DNA of 64,000 bases from Polaromonas sp. YR568 (lineage in GTDB: Bacteria; Pseudomonadota; Gammaproteobacteria; Burkholderiales; Burkholderiaceae_C). The position numbers and the translations under genes were made by a program. This document shows, piece by piece, positions 44,320-52,777 of this stretch (position 1 is its first letter; each line of letters starts with the position of its first letter). The stretch spans positions 124,001 to 188,000 of the forward strand of contig NZ_FPBM01000007.1 in assembly GCF_900116715.1 (NCBI RefSeq), in the 5' to 3' direction. A model generated the notes under the pieces. It was not told where the DNA came from. It did no database searches and was given only the letters and a program-made list of their open reading frames with translations.

Positions 44320-45233
44320 TGGACACCGGCCTGATGACTCACCAGGGCATGATCCACGGCGCGTGGAGCCTGCTGGCAGCACCGTTTGCCGAGTTTGCCT
44401 TTATGCGCCGCGCGCTGGTGGCCACACTGGCGCTCTCGCTCAGCGCCGCACCCATAGGCGTCTTCCTGAGCCTGCGGCGCATGAGCCTGCTCGGCGACGC
44501 GCTCAGCCATGCGATCCTGCCCGGCGTTGCCATCGGCTTTATGTTGTGCGGCCTGTCGCTCACCGCCATGGCGGCGGGCGGCGTGTTGGCGGGCATGCTG
44601 GTCGCCGCGCTTGCCGGGTTTATCAGCCGCTCCACCGCGCTGAAAGAAGACGCCAGCCTGGCCGCGGTCTATCTGGTGGCCCTGGCGCTGGGCGTGACGC
44701 TCATCTCGGGCCATGGCACGCAGCTCGATCTGCTGCACATCCTGTTCGGCAGCGCACTGGGGGTCGACAACGCCGGCCTGCTGCTGGTGACCACCGTTGC
44801 CAGCGTCAGCGTGCTGGCGCTGGCCGCGGCCTACCGCGGCCTGGTGCTGGAGAATTTCGACCCGGTATTTTTAAGCGCGGCCGGCCGGCGGGGCTTCAGG
44901 GCCTGGGTGTGGCAACAGGGCTTTCTCATGCTGGTCGTCATCAACCTGGTGGCAGGGTTCCAGACCCTGGGCACCCTGATGGCCGTCGGCCTCATGATGC
45001 TGCCGGCCGTGTCGGCACGCCTGTGGCACAACACCCTGCCCGCCCAGCTGCTCAACGCCAGCCTGCAGGCAATGCTGGCCGGTTACTTCGGGCTGCTGCT
45101 GTCTTACCACCTGGACACGCCCTCGGGGCCCACCATCATCGGCTGCGCGGGCGCGCTGTACTTTGCCTCTTTGCTGCTGGCGCCCGGCGGCTGGCTGCCG
45201 CGTGCGCTCCATCGCCCGCACCGCGTTGCGTGA
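44319..45233 (+). CDS. znuB: Zinc ABC transporter permease
   Basis: A 304-residue permease of the ABC-3 (ZnuB/TroC) family, with eight or more hydrophobic segments. Typical motifs are RRMSLLGDALSHAILPGVAI near residue 50, DASLAAVYLVALALGVTLIS, HILFGSALGVDNAGLL and LMAVGLMMLPAVSARLWHNT. ATG overlaps the znuC stop. znuA follows after 35 bp. Confidence 0.94.
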   Translation: MDTGLMTHQGMIHGAWSLLAAPFAEFAFMRRALVATLALSLSAAPIGVFLSLRRMSLLGDALSHAILPGVAIGFMLCGLSLTAMAAGGVLAGMLVAALAGFISRSTALKEDASLAAVYLVALALGVTLISGHGTQLDLLHILFGSALGVDNAGLLLVTTVASVSVLALAAAYRGLVLENFDPVFLSAAGRRGFRAWVWQQGFLMLVVINLVAGFQTLGTLMAVGLMMLPAVSARLWHNTLPAQLLNASLQAMLAGYFGLLLSYHLDTPSGPTIIGCAGALYFASLLLAPGGWLPRALHRPHRVA

Positions 45234-45268
45234 ACCTTCTTCTTTTTTCATCACCCCAAGGCCATCTC

Positions 45269-46180
45269 ATGAAATCCCTGTTTCAAAAATTCATCACGCC
45301 CCTGGCCGCGCTTGCGCTGTGCACCGCAGCCGCCACAGGCCATGCCGCCGACAAGCTGCCGGTGGTGGCCAGCTTCAGCATCCTCGGTGACCTGGTGCGC
45401 GTGGTCGGCGGTGAGCGCGTGGCCGTCACAACCCTGGTCGGCCCCGACGAAGACGCCCATGTGTTCGAGCCCAAACCGCTGGATGCCAAAAACATCCTGC
45501 AGACCCAACTGCTGGTCACCAACGGCCTGGGCTTTGAGCCCTGGGCGCAAAAACTGGTCAAGTCCGCCGGCTACAAAGGCCGCAGCGTTGTCGCATCGCA
45601 AGGCGTGAAGCCCCGCACCCTGCCCGCCGAAAAAGGCCACAACCACGCCGAGACCGACCCCCATGCCTGGCAGGACCCCACCAACGTCGTGATCTACGTG
45701 CGCAACATCGCGGCGGCACTGAGCCAGCTCGACCCGGCAGGCGCTGCAAGCTACCAGGCCAACAGCGAGGCTTACATCAAGGAACTGCAAACACTGGACA
45801 GCTGGGCCAAAGAACAATTCGCGGCCATCCCCGCCGGCAAACGCAAAGTGATCACCTCACACGACGCCTTCGGCTACTTCGGCGCCCACTACCAGGTCGG
45901 CTTCCTCGCACCGCAAGGCATCTCCACCGAAGCCGAGCCCAGCGCCAAACAAGTGGCCCAACTGATCAAACAGATCCAGCGAGAAAAGATCAAAGCCGTG
46001 TTCGTCGAAAACATGAGCAACCCAAAACTGCTGGCGCAATTGAGCAAAGACGCAGGCGTCACCGTGGGGCCCGAGTTATATGTAGACGCCTTGTCAAAAG
46101 CCGGCGGCCCGGCCGATAGCTACCTCAAGCTGATGCGGCACAACGTGACGCAGCTGGTGGCGGGGATGAAGCAAAACTAG
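45269..46180 (+). CDS. znuA: Zinc ABC transporter periplasmic binding protein
   Basis: A 303-residue cluster A-I binding protein. It has a signal peptide ending ATGHAAD, then VVASFSILGDLVRVVGGERV, GPDEDAHVFEPKP (first His ligand), KGHNHAETDPHAWQDP (short His loop plus conserved His), VITSHDAFGYFGAHYQ (His ligand) and VFVENMSNPKLLAQL. The His-rich loop is short compared with ZnuA of enteric bacteria. Last gene of the rightward arm, convergent with the CMD gene. Confidence 0.94.
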   Translation: MKSLFQKFITPLAALALCTAAATGHAADKLPVVASFSILGDLVRVVGGERVAVTTLVGPDEDAHVFEPKPLDAKNILQTQLLVTNGLGFEPWAQKLVKSAGYKGRSVVASQGVKPRTLPAEKGHNHAETDPHAWQDPTNVVIYVRNIAAALSQLDPAGAASYQANSEAYIKELQTLDSWAKEQFAAIPAGKRKVITSHDAFGYFGAHYQVGFLAPQGISTEAEPSAKQVAQLIKQIQREKIKAVFVENMSNPKLLAQLSKDAGVTVGPELYVDALSKAGGPADSYLKLMRHNVTQLVAGMKQN

Positions 46181-46199
46181 GCCGGATAAGCACGGCAGA

Positions 46200-46787
46200 T
46201 CAGCCACGCTCCGCCACCGGGCGGCCAAACCTGACTGCGGTGTTGACCTCCGGCGGCGCCGCGGCGGCCAGTTGCCAATCGGGCTTCACCCCCAGCGCGT
46301 CGTTGATCGTCGAAAACGCAAGCCTGAACGCCACAAACGCCGTGGCTTCAAAAATCTCCCGCTCTGAAAATCCCGCCGCGCGCAGCGCTTCGACGTCTTG
46401 CGGCGTGGTGTCATTCGGGTTGCGCGCCACTTTGCGCGTCCATGCTGCCAATGCGAGGTCACGCGGCGTGAGGCCGATGTTTTCAACCCCCTGCAACACC
46501 GCTGCGGCGGCCGATGGGTCTGCCGCCGTGGCCAGCTTTTTGCCCCAGGCCAAGGCGCAGTAAGAGTCACCCAGGCTGCCGGCGGTGGCGCAAACGATCA
46601 CCGCCAGTTCCCGTTCAGACAAGGACGAACTGCCTGTCAGCTGCGTGCGCAGCGCGCCAAAGGCCTCGCAGACTTCGGGCCGCCAGGCCCAGAGGCGGCT
46701 GAGGTTCATCACAAAGCCGTGCTGCTCAAGGTCGTTTTGAAACAGGCGGGCAGCTGCGTCACTGTCGGCGGGAGTTTGCAAAAACAT
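46200..46787 (-). CDS. Carboxymuconolactone decarboxylase-family (AhpD-like) protein
   Basis: A 195-residue CMD/AhpD-fold protein. It has the core SERELAVIVCATAGSLGDSY, then CALAWGKKL, then LTPRDLALAAWTRKVARNPN and FSEREIFEATAFVAFRLAFS. In AhpD the motif is ExxxCxxCH; here one Cys (SYCALAWG) is kept and the usual His is replaced, so peroxidase activity is uncertain. No partner peroxiredoxin is adjacent. Four 10-bp direct repeats lie just upstream. Confidence 0.85.
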   Translation of the reverse strand: MFLQTPADSDAAARLFQNDLEQHGFVMNLSRLWAWRPEVCEAFGALRTQLTGSSSLSERELAVIVCATAGSLGDSYCALAWGKKLATAADPSAAAAVLQGVENIGLTPRDLALAAWTRKVARNPNDTTPQDVEALRAAGFSEREIFEATAFVAFRLAFSTINDALGVKPDWQLAAAAPPEVNTAVRFGRPVAERG

Positions 46788-46820
46788 GGCGTGTCCTTTC
46801 AGTGTCCAGATTCCGCCGTG

Positions 46821-46860
46821 CGGTCATTGCGTCGCATTGCGTCGCATTGCGTCACATTGC
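46821..46860. repeat. Four 10-bp direct repeats upstream of CMD gene
   Basis: GTCATTGC, GTCGCATTGC, GTCGCATTGC and GTCACATTGC lie in tandem, each unit ending in ATTGC and starting GTC, 34-73 bp before the CMD-family start. The 10-bp period places each unit on the same helix face, as in arrays bound by regulators. It is the only notable feature in the 133-bp gap. Confidence 0.6.
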
Positions 46861-46920
46861 GCGCTTTGCATGCACGGGAAGCCTCCAACCTCAAAAACCC
46901 GGCTTGCCTTCAGGCCTTCC

Positions 46921-49900
46921 TTACCGGGGCTGATTCATGTCGTACACACCCGAATGGCCGGGGTTGCCTTCGGGCCGGGGCACACCCGCGGCCACGAGAA
47001 AGGTGACGGAATGGGCGCCATAAAGCCCGGCGGGAAAGCGCATGGGCTTGATGACGACATACGCGTTTCCGGCTGAAATGTTGCCGGAGGTCCTTTGCGG
47101 CCCCGCCCCCACCACGTTGAGTTGCGGCAGGTTTTGAGCCCTGTTGACGGCATCGCGCCACGCAGTCACATCCTGCTGCGTCGCGATACGCAGCTTGCCT
47201 TCGCGAATCAATTGCTCAATGCCGGGCTGCCCGGCCAGCGGGACATTTTTATCGCGAAAGCTGTCAACAGTCGGCCCCGAACCCTGAATGTAGGAAGCGG
47301 CCTGGTTGCCAAACGCCACCTGGCCGCCAGAGGCGACAAAATAGGTTTGGGCGGAACGGCCAAACAGCTTTCTCACCATCGCATCGCTTTTGGCCACATC
47401 GTCGCGGTCAAGGTAAAAGTAGCCGCACACCGACCTGTTGTCGTAGCTGGCATTGAGCACCGGCACCTCGCTGCCCAGCCCCGCCACAGCCTGGCTGTGA
47501 TAACCCGACACCAGCACACCCGCCACCACCGTGCCCGGCGACCAGCGGATGTTCCAGACAGAGGGCTCGTAAGCGCCCAGGGCAAGAACCACCTTCTTTC
47601 CGGGCTGGTTCACCAGGACATCAAAACGGGTGGCTTCGTGGCCGGACTGGTCGATCTGGAAGCCGAGCTTGCTTCCGCTGTACGCGCCGCCGGCATACAG
47701 CACATAGTCAGGCGGCAACTGGCCGGTAAACACCGTGCAGGCGTCGGAAACCTTCACCGGCGCGGCGGCAGGCGGCTCAATCACAGCCGGCTCCATCGCA
47801 GGCGGTGCGGTGACCGGCGGGTTGCGGTCTTCCGTCAATACCAGCTTCACGGGGGGCCTGGCCGGCGCATTGTTGATGACGGCGTCGGCGGCGGCTTGCG
47901 CCGCCGACGCGGCCGCCTCTGCCGCAGTTTGTGCGGCGGACTCCCCGGCAAGCTTCGCCTCGATGGCATGGCGCGTGCCGCGGTGCGTCAGCCATTGCTG
48001 GCCAAGAACGGCGAGCCCCAAAGGCAAACCAATCACCAGCACCAGCAGCCAGTTAAAGCCACCCGCCGGTGCCGCAGCCTTGGCCCGCGTCACAGGACGG
48101 CTGGCTGCGTGTTCCACGCGAGGCGCTACAGCGGCAGGCGCAGAGGCAAAACCGGCAGGGGTCGCGGCAGGGGCAGCGGCAGCGGCAATCACCGCGGTTT
48201 TTTCAAATGGGCTTACCGCTGCGGGCCCTCTTTCCAGCGGGCCCGGCTGCGTCTGCGCGTAGTCGTCCTTCAAAGGCGGAGGCGAAGGCGGCGCCTCCAT
48301 ACGCGCTGCCGCAGGCGCGGCTTCACGCCGGGCTTCCTGCTGCGAACGCGGTGCCGCCGCAGGAATGGGCGCAAACCAGGCGACCGCCAGAAAGAGCAGC
48401 CCCGCACCGATCAGCGCCAGGATATTGCCCAGCTGGTCAAGATCGCCGAAATCCCTGAGTACCAGTTTGAGCGCTGTCAGCGCCAGTAGCGCCACACCGG
48501 CACTCCACTGGCCGCGCGATTTCACGTGCGAGCCCCACCATGCGAGGCCGGCGCCGAGACTGGCCCACAGCAAAGAGACGGCCGCGGGCAGTTTCATTTG
48601 CAGGATGTCTGCCGCGCTCATGATGAGGCGGTCGGGCCCAAAGGCGCGCAGCAGCATCGCCTGCACGACGAGGAAAGCGGCAATGATCACGACCACCCCC
48701 GCCTGTGCAGCCCCCGCCGAATTCCTGCGCAGGGCGACAAAGGTCGCCATATAAGCCAGCGCCAGCACCTCAAACGTGACCGGCCACAAGCCGCGCTCGA
48801 TATGGAACAGGACGGCGAAAAGAAGCGCCGCACTCACCACACCAAAATGCACAGGCCAGATCTGGCGATGCCAGGTGGAGCCGGGCGGGCTCCACACGCT
48901 GGCGGCCAGCACCACGGCAAAGGCACTGACCAACAGCAGGGACATTTCCAGCCAGTTGCCGGTCACCGCAAATTCCGGGGTCAATGCAAACACCCAGGGA
49001 GCCCATGCCAGCGGCAGCAAGCCCAGCGCCGCGGAAAAGGGCAAATCGCCCTCCGGGCTTGTTCGGCTGGCCCGGCTTGTTCGCGCCGGCCCGGCATTTG
49101 CGCCTATCCACAGAAAGACCAGCGGCGTGCCTGCGGCAAACACCACGGCCAGCTCGAAAGCCGCATCATTGGCGGCCCAAAAACTGATGCCTGTGGCGGC
49201 AAGCAGCAGCAATGCCCCCCAAACCGGCGCCGTATGCAGGAGACGCAGCGGAAACGACAACACCAGCAGGGCTAGCAGCAGGGCGCCATAAATGAGCTGC
49301 GGCAAGAAGTCCACATGCAGGCGCAGCAGTTCCGCGGCAAGCGCCAGGCACGCCCAGGCAGCCGCCATGACACCCAGCATGCGGCCAAAAGCGGCCCCGC
49401 CCCTGCCCGCAAACCACGCACCCAGGCCCATCAGGGCCGCGGCCAGTACACGCTGCGCGAAGGCTTCATTGGCAAACGGCAGGCCCGCCGCCGGCTGGAA
49501 AATTGAGAACACCACATGCAGCGCCCCGGCCAGCATGGCGGCGCCGCACAGCAACTCCTGCGAGCGCAGGGACCAGCCCAGCCGCGGGCCGGCAGCCAGG
49601 CCCATGACAGCCAGGGCCAGGCCCAGCATCAGCCAGGGGATATCGGTGGCAGCCAGGGCGCCCGCGGCGATCAGCAGCAGCCCGGCCACGCAGGCATGCT
49701 TTGTCGCTTCCTGTCTTCTTTGCAGCAAACCGGTCACCACCGCCGCAACGCCCCAGAGCAGGGCCAGCAAGCCCAGGCCCATCGCGCCTTCCCGCGAGAG
49801 CTGGGGCGCGATCTTCAGCGTCAGCACCGCGGCGACCAGCGGCAGCACCAGGAAGTACCCCATGTCGAAACGGGCGAGCCAGCGCGAAGCCGTGCCGCGA

Positions 49901-50658
49901 TGCTCCGCAACCGGCATCGCCAGATGCAGCGCTACCAGCGCCAGCAACAAGGGTTGCATAACGGCGTAATGCTCAGCCTTGTAGAACTGGTGGGTCCACG
50001 CAAAAAAGAGGGCTCCGGCCAGCGTGAACAAAAAACTCAGATGAATCAGCGGACGCCAGCCGCGCAGGTGCACCATCACAAAAGTCACCGCGCTGGCAGC
50101 CAGGTAGTAGCCGTACAGCACGCCAGGGTCCGGCACGTGAATGGCGAACTTGGGCGCAATGTAAGCACCCGCCATGGCCAGTACCGCCACCGACATGGCA
50201 CGGGCCGACACCGCAAACAGCCCCGCCGCCAGAGACACCACCACCATCAGCGACAGCCCGCTGACGTCATTGAGGTAATGGAAAAAATCGTAGGCGGCGT
50301 AAGCCGTGAGATAGGCGACGGCAAAGGCCGTGCCGCCCAGCGCCAGATAGATGGCGCGCCGTTCGGGCCGTGACTTCAGCGCCAGCGCCGCGGCGCCCAG
50401 CACGGCAGCGGCGACAAAGCCGCTTCCCAGCTTGAGCTCGGGCGGCACATCAATGTTCAGCAAGGCATAACGCAGCAGCGCGCCTATGCCAAGGATGAGC
50501 AGACCGGCCCCGACCTTGGCCGGCCAGTTGCCTGACACCAGCCATGTCAGAAGTCCCGCGGGCCTGAACCTCGGCTGGGAGGAATCGCCGGCGGACTCAA
50601 AGGCAAAGAGCAGTCCGAACAGGCATGCAGCGGAAATAACAAACAAGGTAGAGAGCAT
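46921..50658 (-). CDS. DUF2339 multi-pass membrane protein with extra C-terminal domain
   Basis: A 1245-residue protein. The first ~800 residues are DUF2339: about 24 hydrophobic helices beginning MLSTLFVISAACLFGLLFAF, with LLTWLVSGNWPAKVGAGLLI and ALAYMATFVALR-type segments. A Pro/Ala-rich cytoplasmic or periplasmic linker (about 800-860) leads to one more helix (FNWLLVLVIGLPLGLAVLGQ, near 866). Then come an Ala-rich coiled region (about 890-920), a Pro linker, and a globular domain (about 960-1245) with DACTVFTGQ, YAGGAYSGSKLGFQID, ALGAYEPSVWNIRWSPGTVV and SVCGYFY. Ordinary DUF2339 proteins lack this tail. Function unknown. Confidence 0.85.
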   Translation of the reverse strand: MLSTLFVISAACLFGLLFAFESAGDSSQPRFRPAGLLTWLVSGNWPAKVGAGLLILGIGALLRYALLNIDVPPELKLGSGFVAAAVLGAAALALKSRPERRAIYLALGGTAFAVAYLTAYAAYDFFHYLNDVSGLSLMVVVSLAAGLFAVSARAMSVAVLAMAGAYIAPKFAIHVPDPGVLYGYYLAASAVTFVMVHLRGWRPLIHLSFLFTLAGALFFAWTHQFYKAEHYAVMQPLLLALVALHLAMPVAEHRGTASRWLARFDMGYFLVLPLVAAVLTLKIAPQLSREGAMGLGLLALLWGVAAVVTGLLQRRQEATKHACVAGLLLIAAGALAATDIPWLMLGLALAVMGLAAGPRLGWSLRSQELLCGAAMLAGALHVVFSIFQPAAGLPFANEAFAQRVLAAALMGLGAWFAGRGGAAFGRMLGVMAAAWACLALAAELLRLHVDFLPQLIYGALLLALLVLSFPLRLLHTAPVWGALLLLAATGISFWAANDAAFELAVVFAAGTPLVFLWIGANAGPARTSRASRTSPEGDLPFSAALGLLPLAWAPWVFALTPEFAVTGNWLEMSLLLVSAFAVVLAASVWSPPGSTWHRQIWPVHFGVVSAALLFAVLFHIERGLWPVTFEVLALAYMATFVALRRNSAGAAQAGVVVIIAAFLVVQAMLLRAFGPDRLIMSAADILQMKLPAAVSLLWASLGAGLAWWGSHVKSRGQWSAGVALLALTALKLVLRDFGDLDQLGNILALIGAGLLFLAVAWFAPIPAAAPRSQQEARREAAPAAARMEAPPSPPPLKDDYAQTQPGPLERGPAAVSPFEKTAVIAAAAAPAATPAGFASAPAAVAPRVEHAASRPVTRAKAAAPAGGFNWLLVLVIGLPLGLAVLGQQWLTHRGTRHAIEAKLAGESAAQTAAEAAASAAQAAADAVINNAPARPPVKLVLTEDRNPPVTAPPAMEPAVIEPPAAAPVKVSDACTVFTGQLPPDYVLYAGGAYSGSKLGFQIDQSGHEATRFDVLVNQPGKKVVLALGAYEPSVWNIRWSPGTVVAGVLVSGYHSQAVAGLGSEVPVLNASYDNRSVCGYFYLDRDDVAKSDAMVRKLFGRSAQTYFVASGGQVAFGNQAASYIQGSGPTVDSFRDKNVPLAGQPGIEQLIREGKLRIATQQDVTAWRDAVNRAQNLPQLNVVGAGPQRTSGNISAGNAYVVIKPMRFPAGLYGAHSVTFLVAAGVPRPEGNPGHSGVYDMNQPR

Positions 50659-50859
50659 GGGCAAACCGGGTGAAAAATGGAACGCGCCTGTCGTTGCGCT
50701 TTGACTGAAGCGGATTGACAAAGGCTGTGGCTGGCCTGTGGCTGAAGCCGTGGCGCAACGGGCGATTCATCATAGGGGGAAAACGTATCCGGACGTATCC
50801 TCTGATTAAAGGGTAGCCCGGCCATGCCGGGACAGCCGCCAAGCGGTATAAACAATGCC

Positions 50860-51846
50860 ATGAGCGCCCACCCCAGCCCCCACCCCACCCATCTGCGCAG
50901 CCACACCTACCACGGCCTGGCGCCCGGCCCGCGCCTGCTGGTCACCGGTGCCGTGCACGGCAATGAGACCTGCGGCACGCGGGCGATCACGCAATTGCTG
51001 GACGAGATCGACAAGGGCCAGCTTGGCATTGAGCGCGGCACGGTGACCTTTGTGCCCATCACCAACCCGCTGGCCTACCGGCTCAAGCAGCGCATGGGCG
51101 ACCGCAACCTCAACCGCAACATGGCGCCCAGCGCGATCCCGCAGGATTTTGAGGACCGCATTGCCAATGTGCTGTGCCCGCTACTGGATGCGCACGATGT
51201 GCTGCTGGACCTGCATTCCTTTCATACTGGTGGCGCGCCCTTTGTGATGATCGGCCCGCAAAACAACCACGGCCCGCTGGAGCCCTTTGCCCATGCGGCC
51301 GAGGAAATGCAGCTGGCGCTGCACACCGGGCCGCACCGCGTTGTGGAAGGCTGGCTGGACACCTATTCACGCGGCGTGAAGCGGCGCGCGGAAGCCGCGG
51401 CAGCGAATACCGGCAGCGGCGACCGCGCGCAAGCCCTTGTGACTAACCCGAACTACGGCGTGGGCACGACCGAGTACATGCGCTCGCGCGGTGGCTACGG
51501 TGTGACCCTGGAATGCGGCCAGCACGACGACCCCGCAGCCGTGGGCGTGGCGCGGCATGCGATTTTGCAGACCCTGGGTTTGCTGGGCCTGATCGCGCAG
51601 CCGCCGGCGTCGGAGCCGGTGGAGCGCGAGATTTTGCGGCTGGTGGAGGTGGTGGACCGCGACCACGCCGGCGACACCTTTGCCCGCGAGTGGCGCAGCT
51701 TTGACCCGGTCAAACGCGGTGAAACCATAGGCACGCGCCAGGGCGGCGAGCCTATCACCGCGCCGGTGGACGGCTTTGTGGTGTTTCCCAACCCGCGCAG
51801 CGAAGCGGGCCAGGAGTGGTTTTATTTTGCGCAGCGGCGGGCTTGA
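50860..51846 (+). CDS. Succinylglutamate desuccinylase/aspartoacylase-family hydrolase
   Basis: A 328-residue zinc carboxypeptidase-fold amidohydrolase (AstE/AspA family, M14-like). Zinc ligands are visible in VTGAVHGNETCGTRAI (HxxE) and LLDLHSFHTGG (His). It also has NPLAYRLKQRMGDRNLNRNM and GVTLECGQHDDP (catalytic Glu). The C-terminal beta domain has GETIGTRQGGEPITAPVDGF. Substrate probably an N-acyl amino acid. TATAAA (50847-50852) ends 7 nt before the ATG, again suggesting a leaderless mRNA. Confidence 0.87.
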   Translation: MSAHPSPHPTHLRSHTYHGLAPGPRLLVTGAVHGNETCGTRAITQLLDEIDKGQLGIERGTVTFVPITNPLAYRLKQRMGDRNLNRNMAPSAIPQDFEDRIANVLCPLLDAHDVLLDLHSFHTGGAPFVMIGPQNNHGPLEPFAHAAEEMQLALHTGPHRVVEGWLDTYSRGVKRRAEAAAANTGSGDRAQALVTNPNYGVGTTEYMRSRGGYGVTLECGQHDDPAAVGVARHAILQTLGLLGLIAQPPASEPVEREILRLVEVVDRDHAGDTFAREWRSFDPVKRGETIGTRQGGEPITAPVDGFVVFPNPRSEAGQEWFYFAQRRA

Positions 51847-51904
51847 GACCTGTTGGAGAGGTCTGAGCCCCGTGCGTGCCGCTGCCGGCGCTCCCCAACC
51901 CGCT

Positions 51905-51973
51905 ATGAATTCAGGAGCTGCTTACGCCCACCTCTATTGGCTTTGAGGCCAATTTAACCCCTGAATTCGGGCA
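51905..51973 (+). repeat. AGCTGCTTACGC-family repeat, copy A
   Basis: TTCAGGAGCTGCTTACGCCC, a TTGGCTTTGAGGCCAAT hairpin, and terminal CCTGAATTC inverted against GAATTCAGG. It lies just after the aspartoacylase-like gene and is matched in inverse orientation by the copy at 52035-52095. Confidence 0.6.
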
Positions 51974-52003
51974 TGGCGAGCCGCCCCACGGCGCGCAAAC
52001 AAC

Positions 52004-52031
52004 AAAAAAAGGCCCGAAAAGGGCCTTTTTT
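52004..52031. terminator. Bidirectional terminator before msrA 3' end
   Basis: AAAAAGGCCC (52006-52015), loop GAAAA, and GGGCCTTTTT (52021-52030), flanked by A and T runs. It separates convergent genes and is framed by two inverted repeat copies. Confidence 0.9.
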
Positions 52032-52034
52032 AAT

Positions 52035-52095
52035 GCACAAATCGGGCTCCAGCCCAACAGGGAGTAGCGTAAGCAGCTACCAAATCGATAGCACC
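52035..52095 (-). repeat. AGCTGCTTACGC-family repeat, copy C
   Basis: On the minus strand: GGTAGCTGCTTACGC, nine other bases, then TTGGGCTGGAGCCCGATTT. This aligns with copy A across AGCTGCTTACGC and the TTGG..CT..AG.CC.ATTT block. The pair A and C forms a large inverted repeat around the terminator. Confidence 0.6.
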
Positions 52096-52123
52096 CAGCC
52101 GCGCCTGCCTAAAACGAAAACCC

Positions 52124-52663
52124 TCAGTCCTTCACCCGCGAAGCAAAGGTCTTGCGGAATTTATCGACCTTGGGGCCGACCACAAAGGCGCAGTAACCCT
52201 GGTTGGGGTTGTTCTCAAAATAATCCTGGTGGTAGTCCTCGGCGGGCCAGTAGTTTTGCACCGGCAGCACTTCGGTGACGATGGGCTTGCCAAAGGTCTT
52301 GTCCTGGCTGACGTCGCGGATGAAACCGTCGATCACTTCTTTTTGCTCGGGTGTCGAGTAATAGATGCCGCTGCGGTATTGCGTGCCGGCGTCGTTGCCC
52401 TGGCGGTTCAGGCTGGTCGGGTCGTGGATGACAAAGAAGATCTCCAGGATTTCCTTGAGCGTGATCTCGGCCGGGTCGTAGGTGAGCTTGACGACTTCAT
52501 TCGAGCCGGTGCGGCCCGAGCAGACTTCTTCATAGCTGGGCCGGGCGGCCTGGCCGTTGCTGTAGCCGGACTCGACGTCGGTGACGCCGCGCACCTTGAC
52601 GTAAACGGCTTCGGTGCACCAGAAGCAGCCGCCGCCCAGGGTGATGGTTTGGGATGAGGACAT
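52124..52663 (-). CDS. msrA: Peptide methionine sulfoxide reductase A
   Basis: A 179-residue enzyme that reduces methionine-S-sulfoxide. Catalytic motif GGGCFWCTEAVYVKVRGV (GCFW). It also has ESGYSNGQAARPSYEEVCSG, NRQGNDAGTQYRSGIYYSTP and YWPAEDYHQDYFENNPNQGY, all typical of MsrA. The start at 52663 (MSSSQTITLG) has GGAGA upstream, while the longer open frame upstream does not look like the family. Confidence 0.97.
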   Translation of the reverse strand: MSSSQTITLGGGCFWCTEAVYVKVRGVTDVESGYSNGQAARPSYEEVCSGRTGSNEVVKLTYDPAEITLKEILEIFFVIHDPTSLNRQGNDAGTQYRSGIYYSTPEQKEVIDGFIRDVSQDKTFGKPIVTEVLPVQNYWPAEDYHQDYFENNPNQGYCAFVVGPKVDKFRKTFASRVKD

Positions 52664-52777
52664 GAAAATCTCCGCTGAAAACGCTTGAAAACCGTTAGTC
52701 GCAAAGCGAGCGGTAATCTTACGCCGCACCCTGCGCGGCTGCCGCGCGCAAAGCACTTGCCCTTGCGACGGCCCGGA

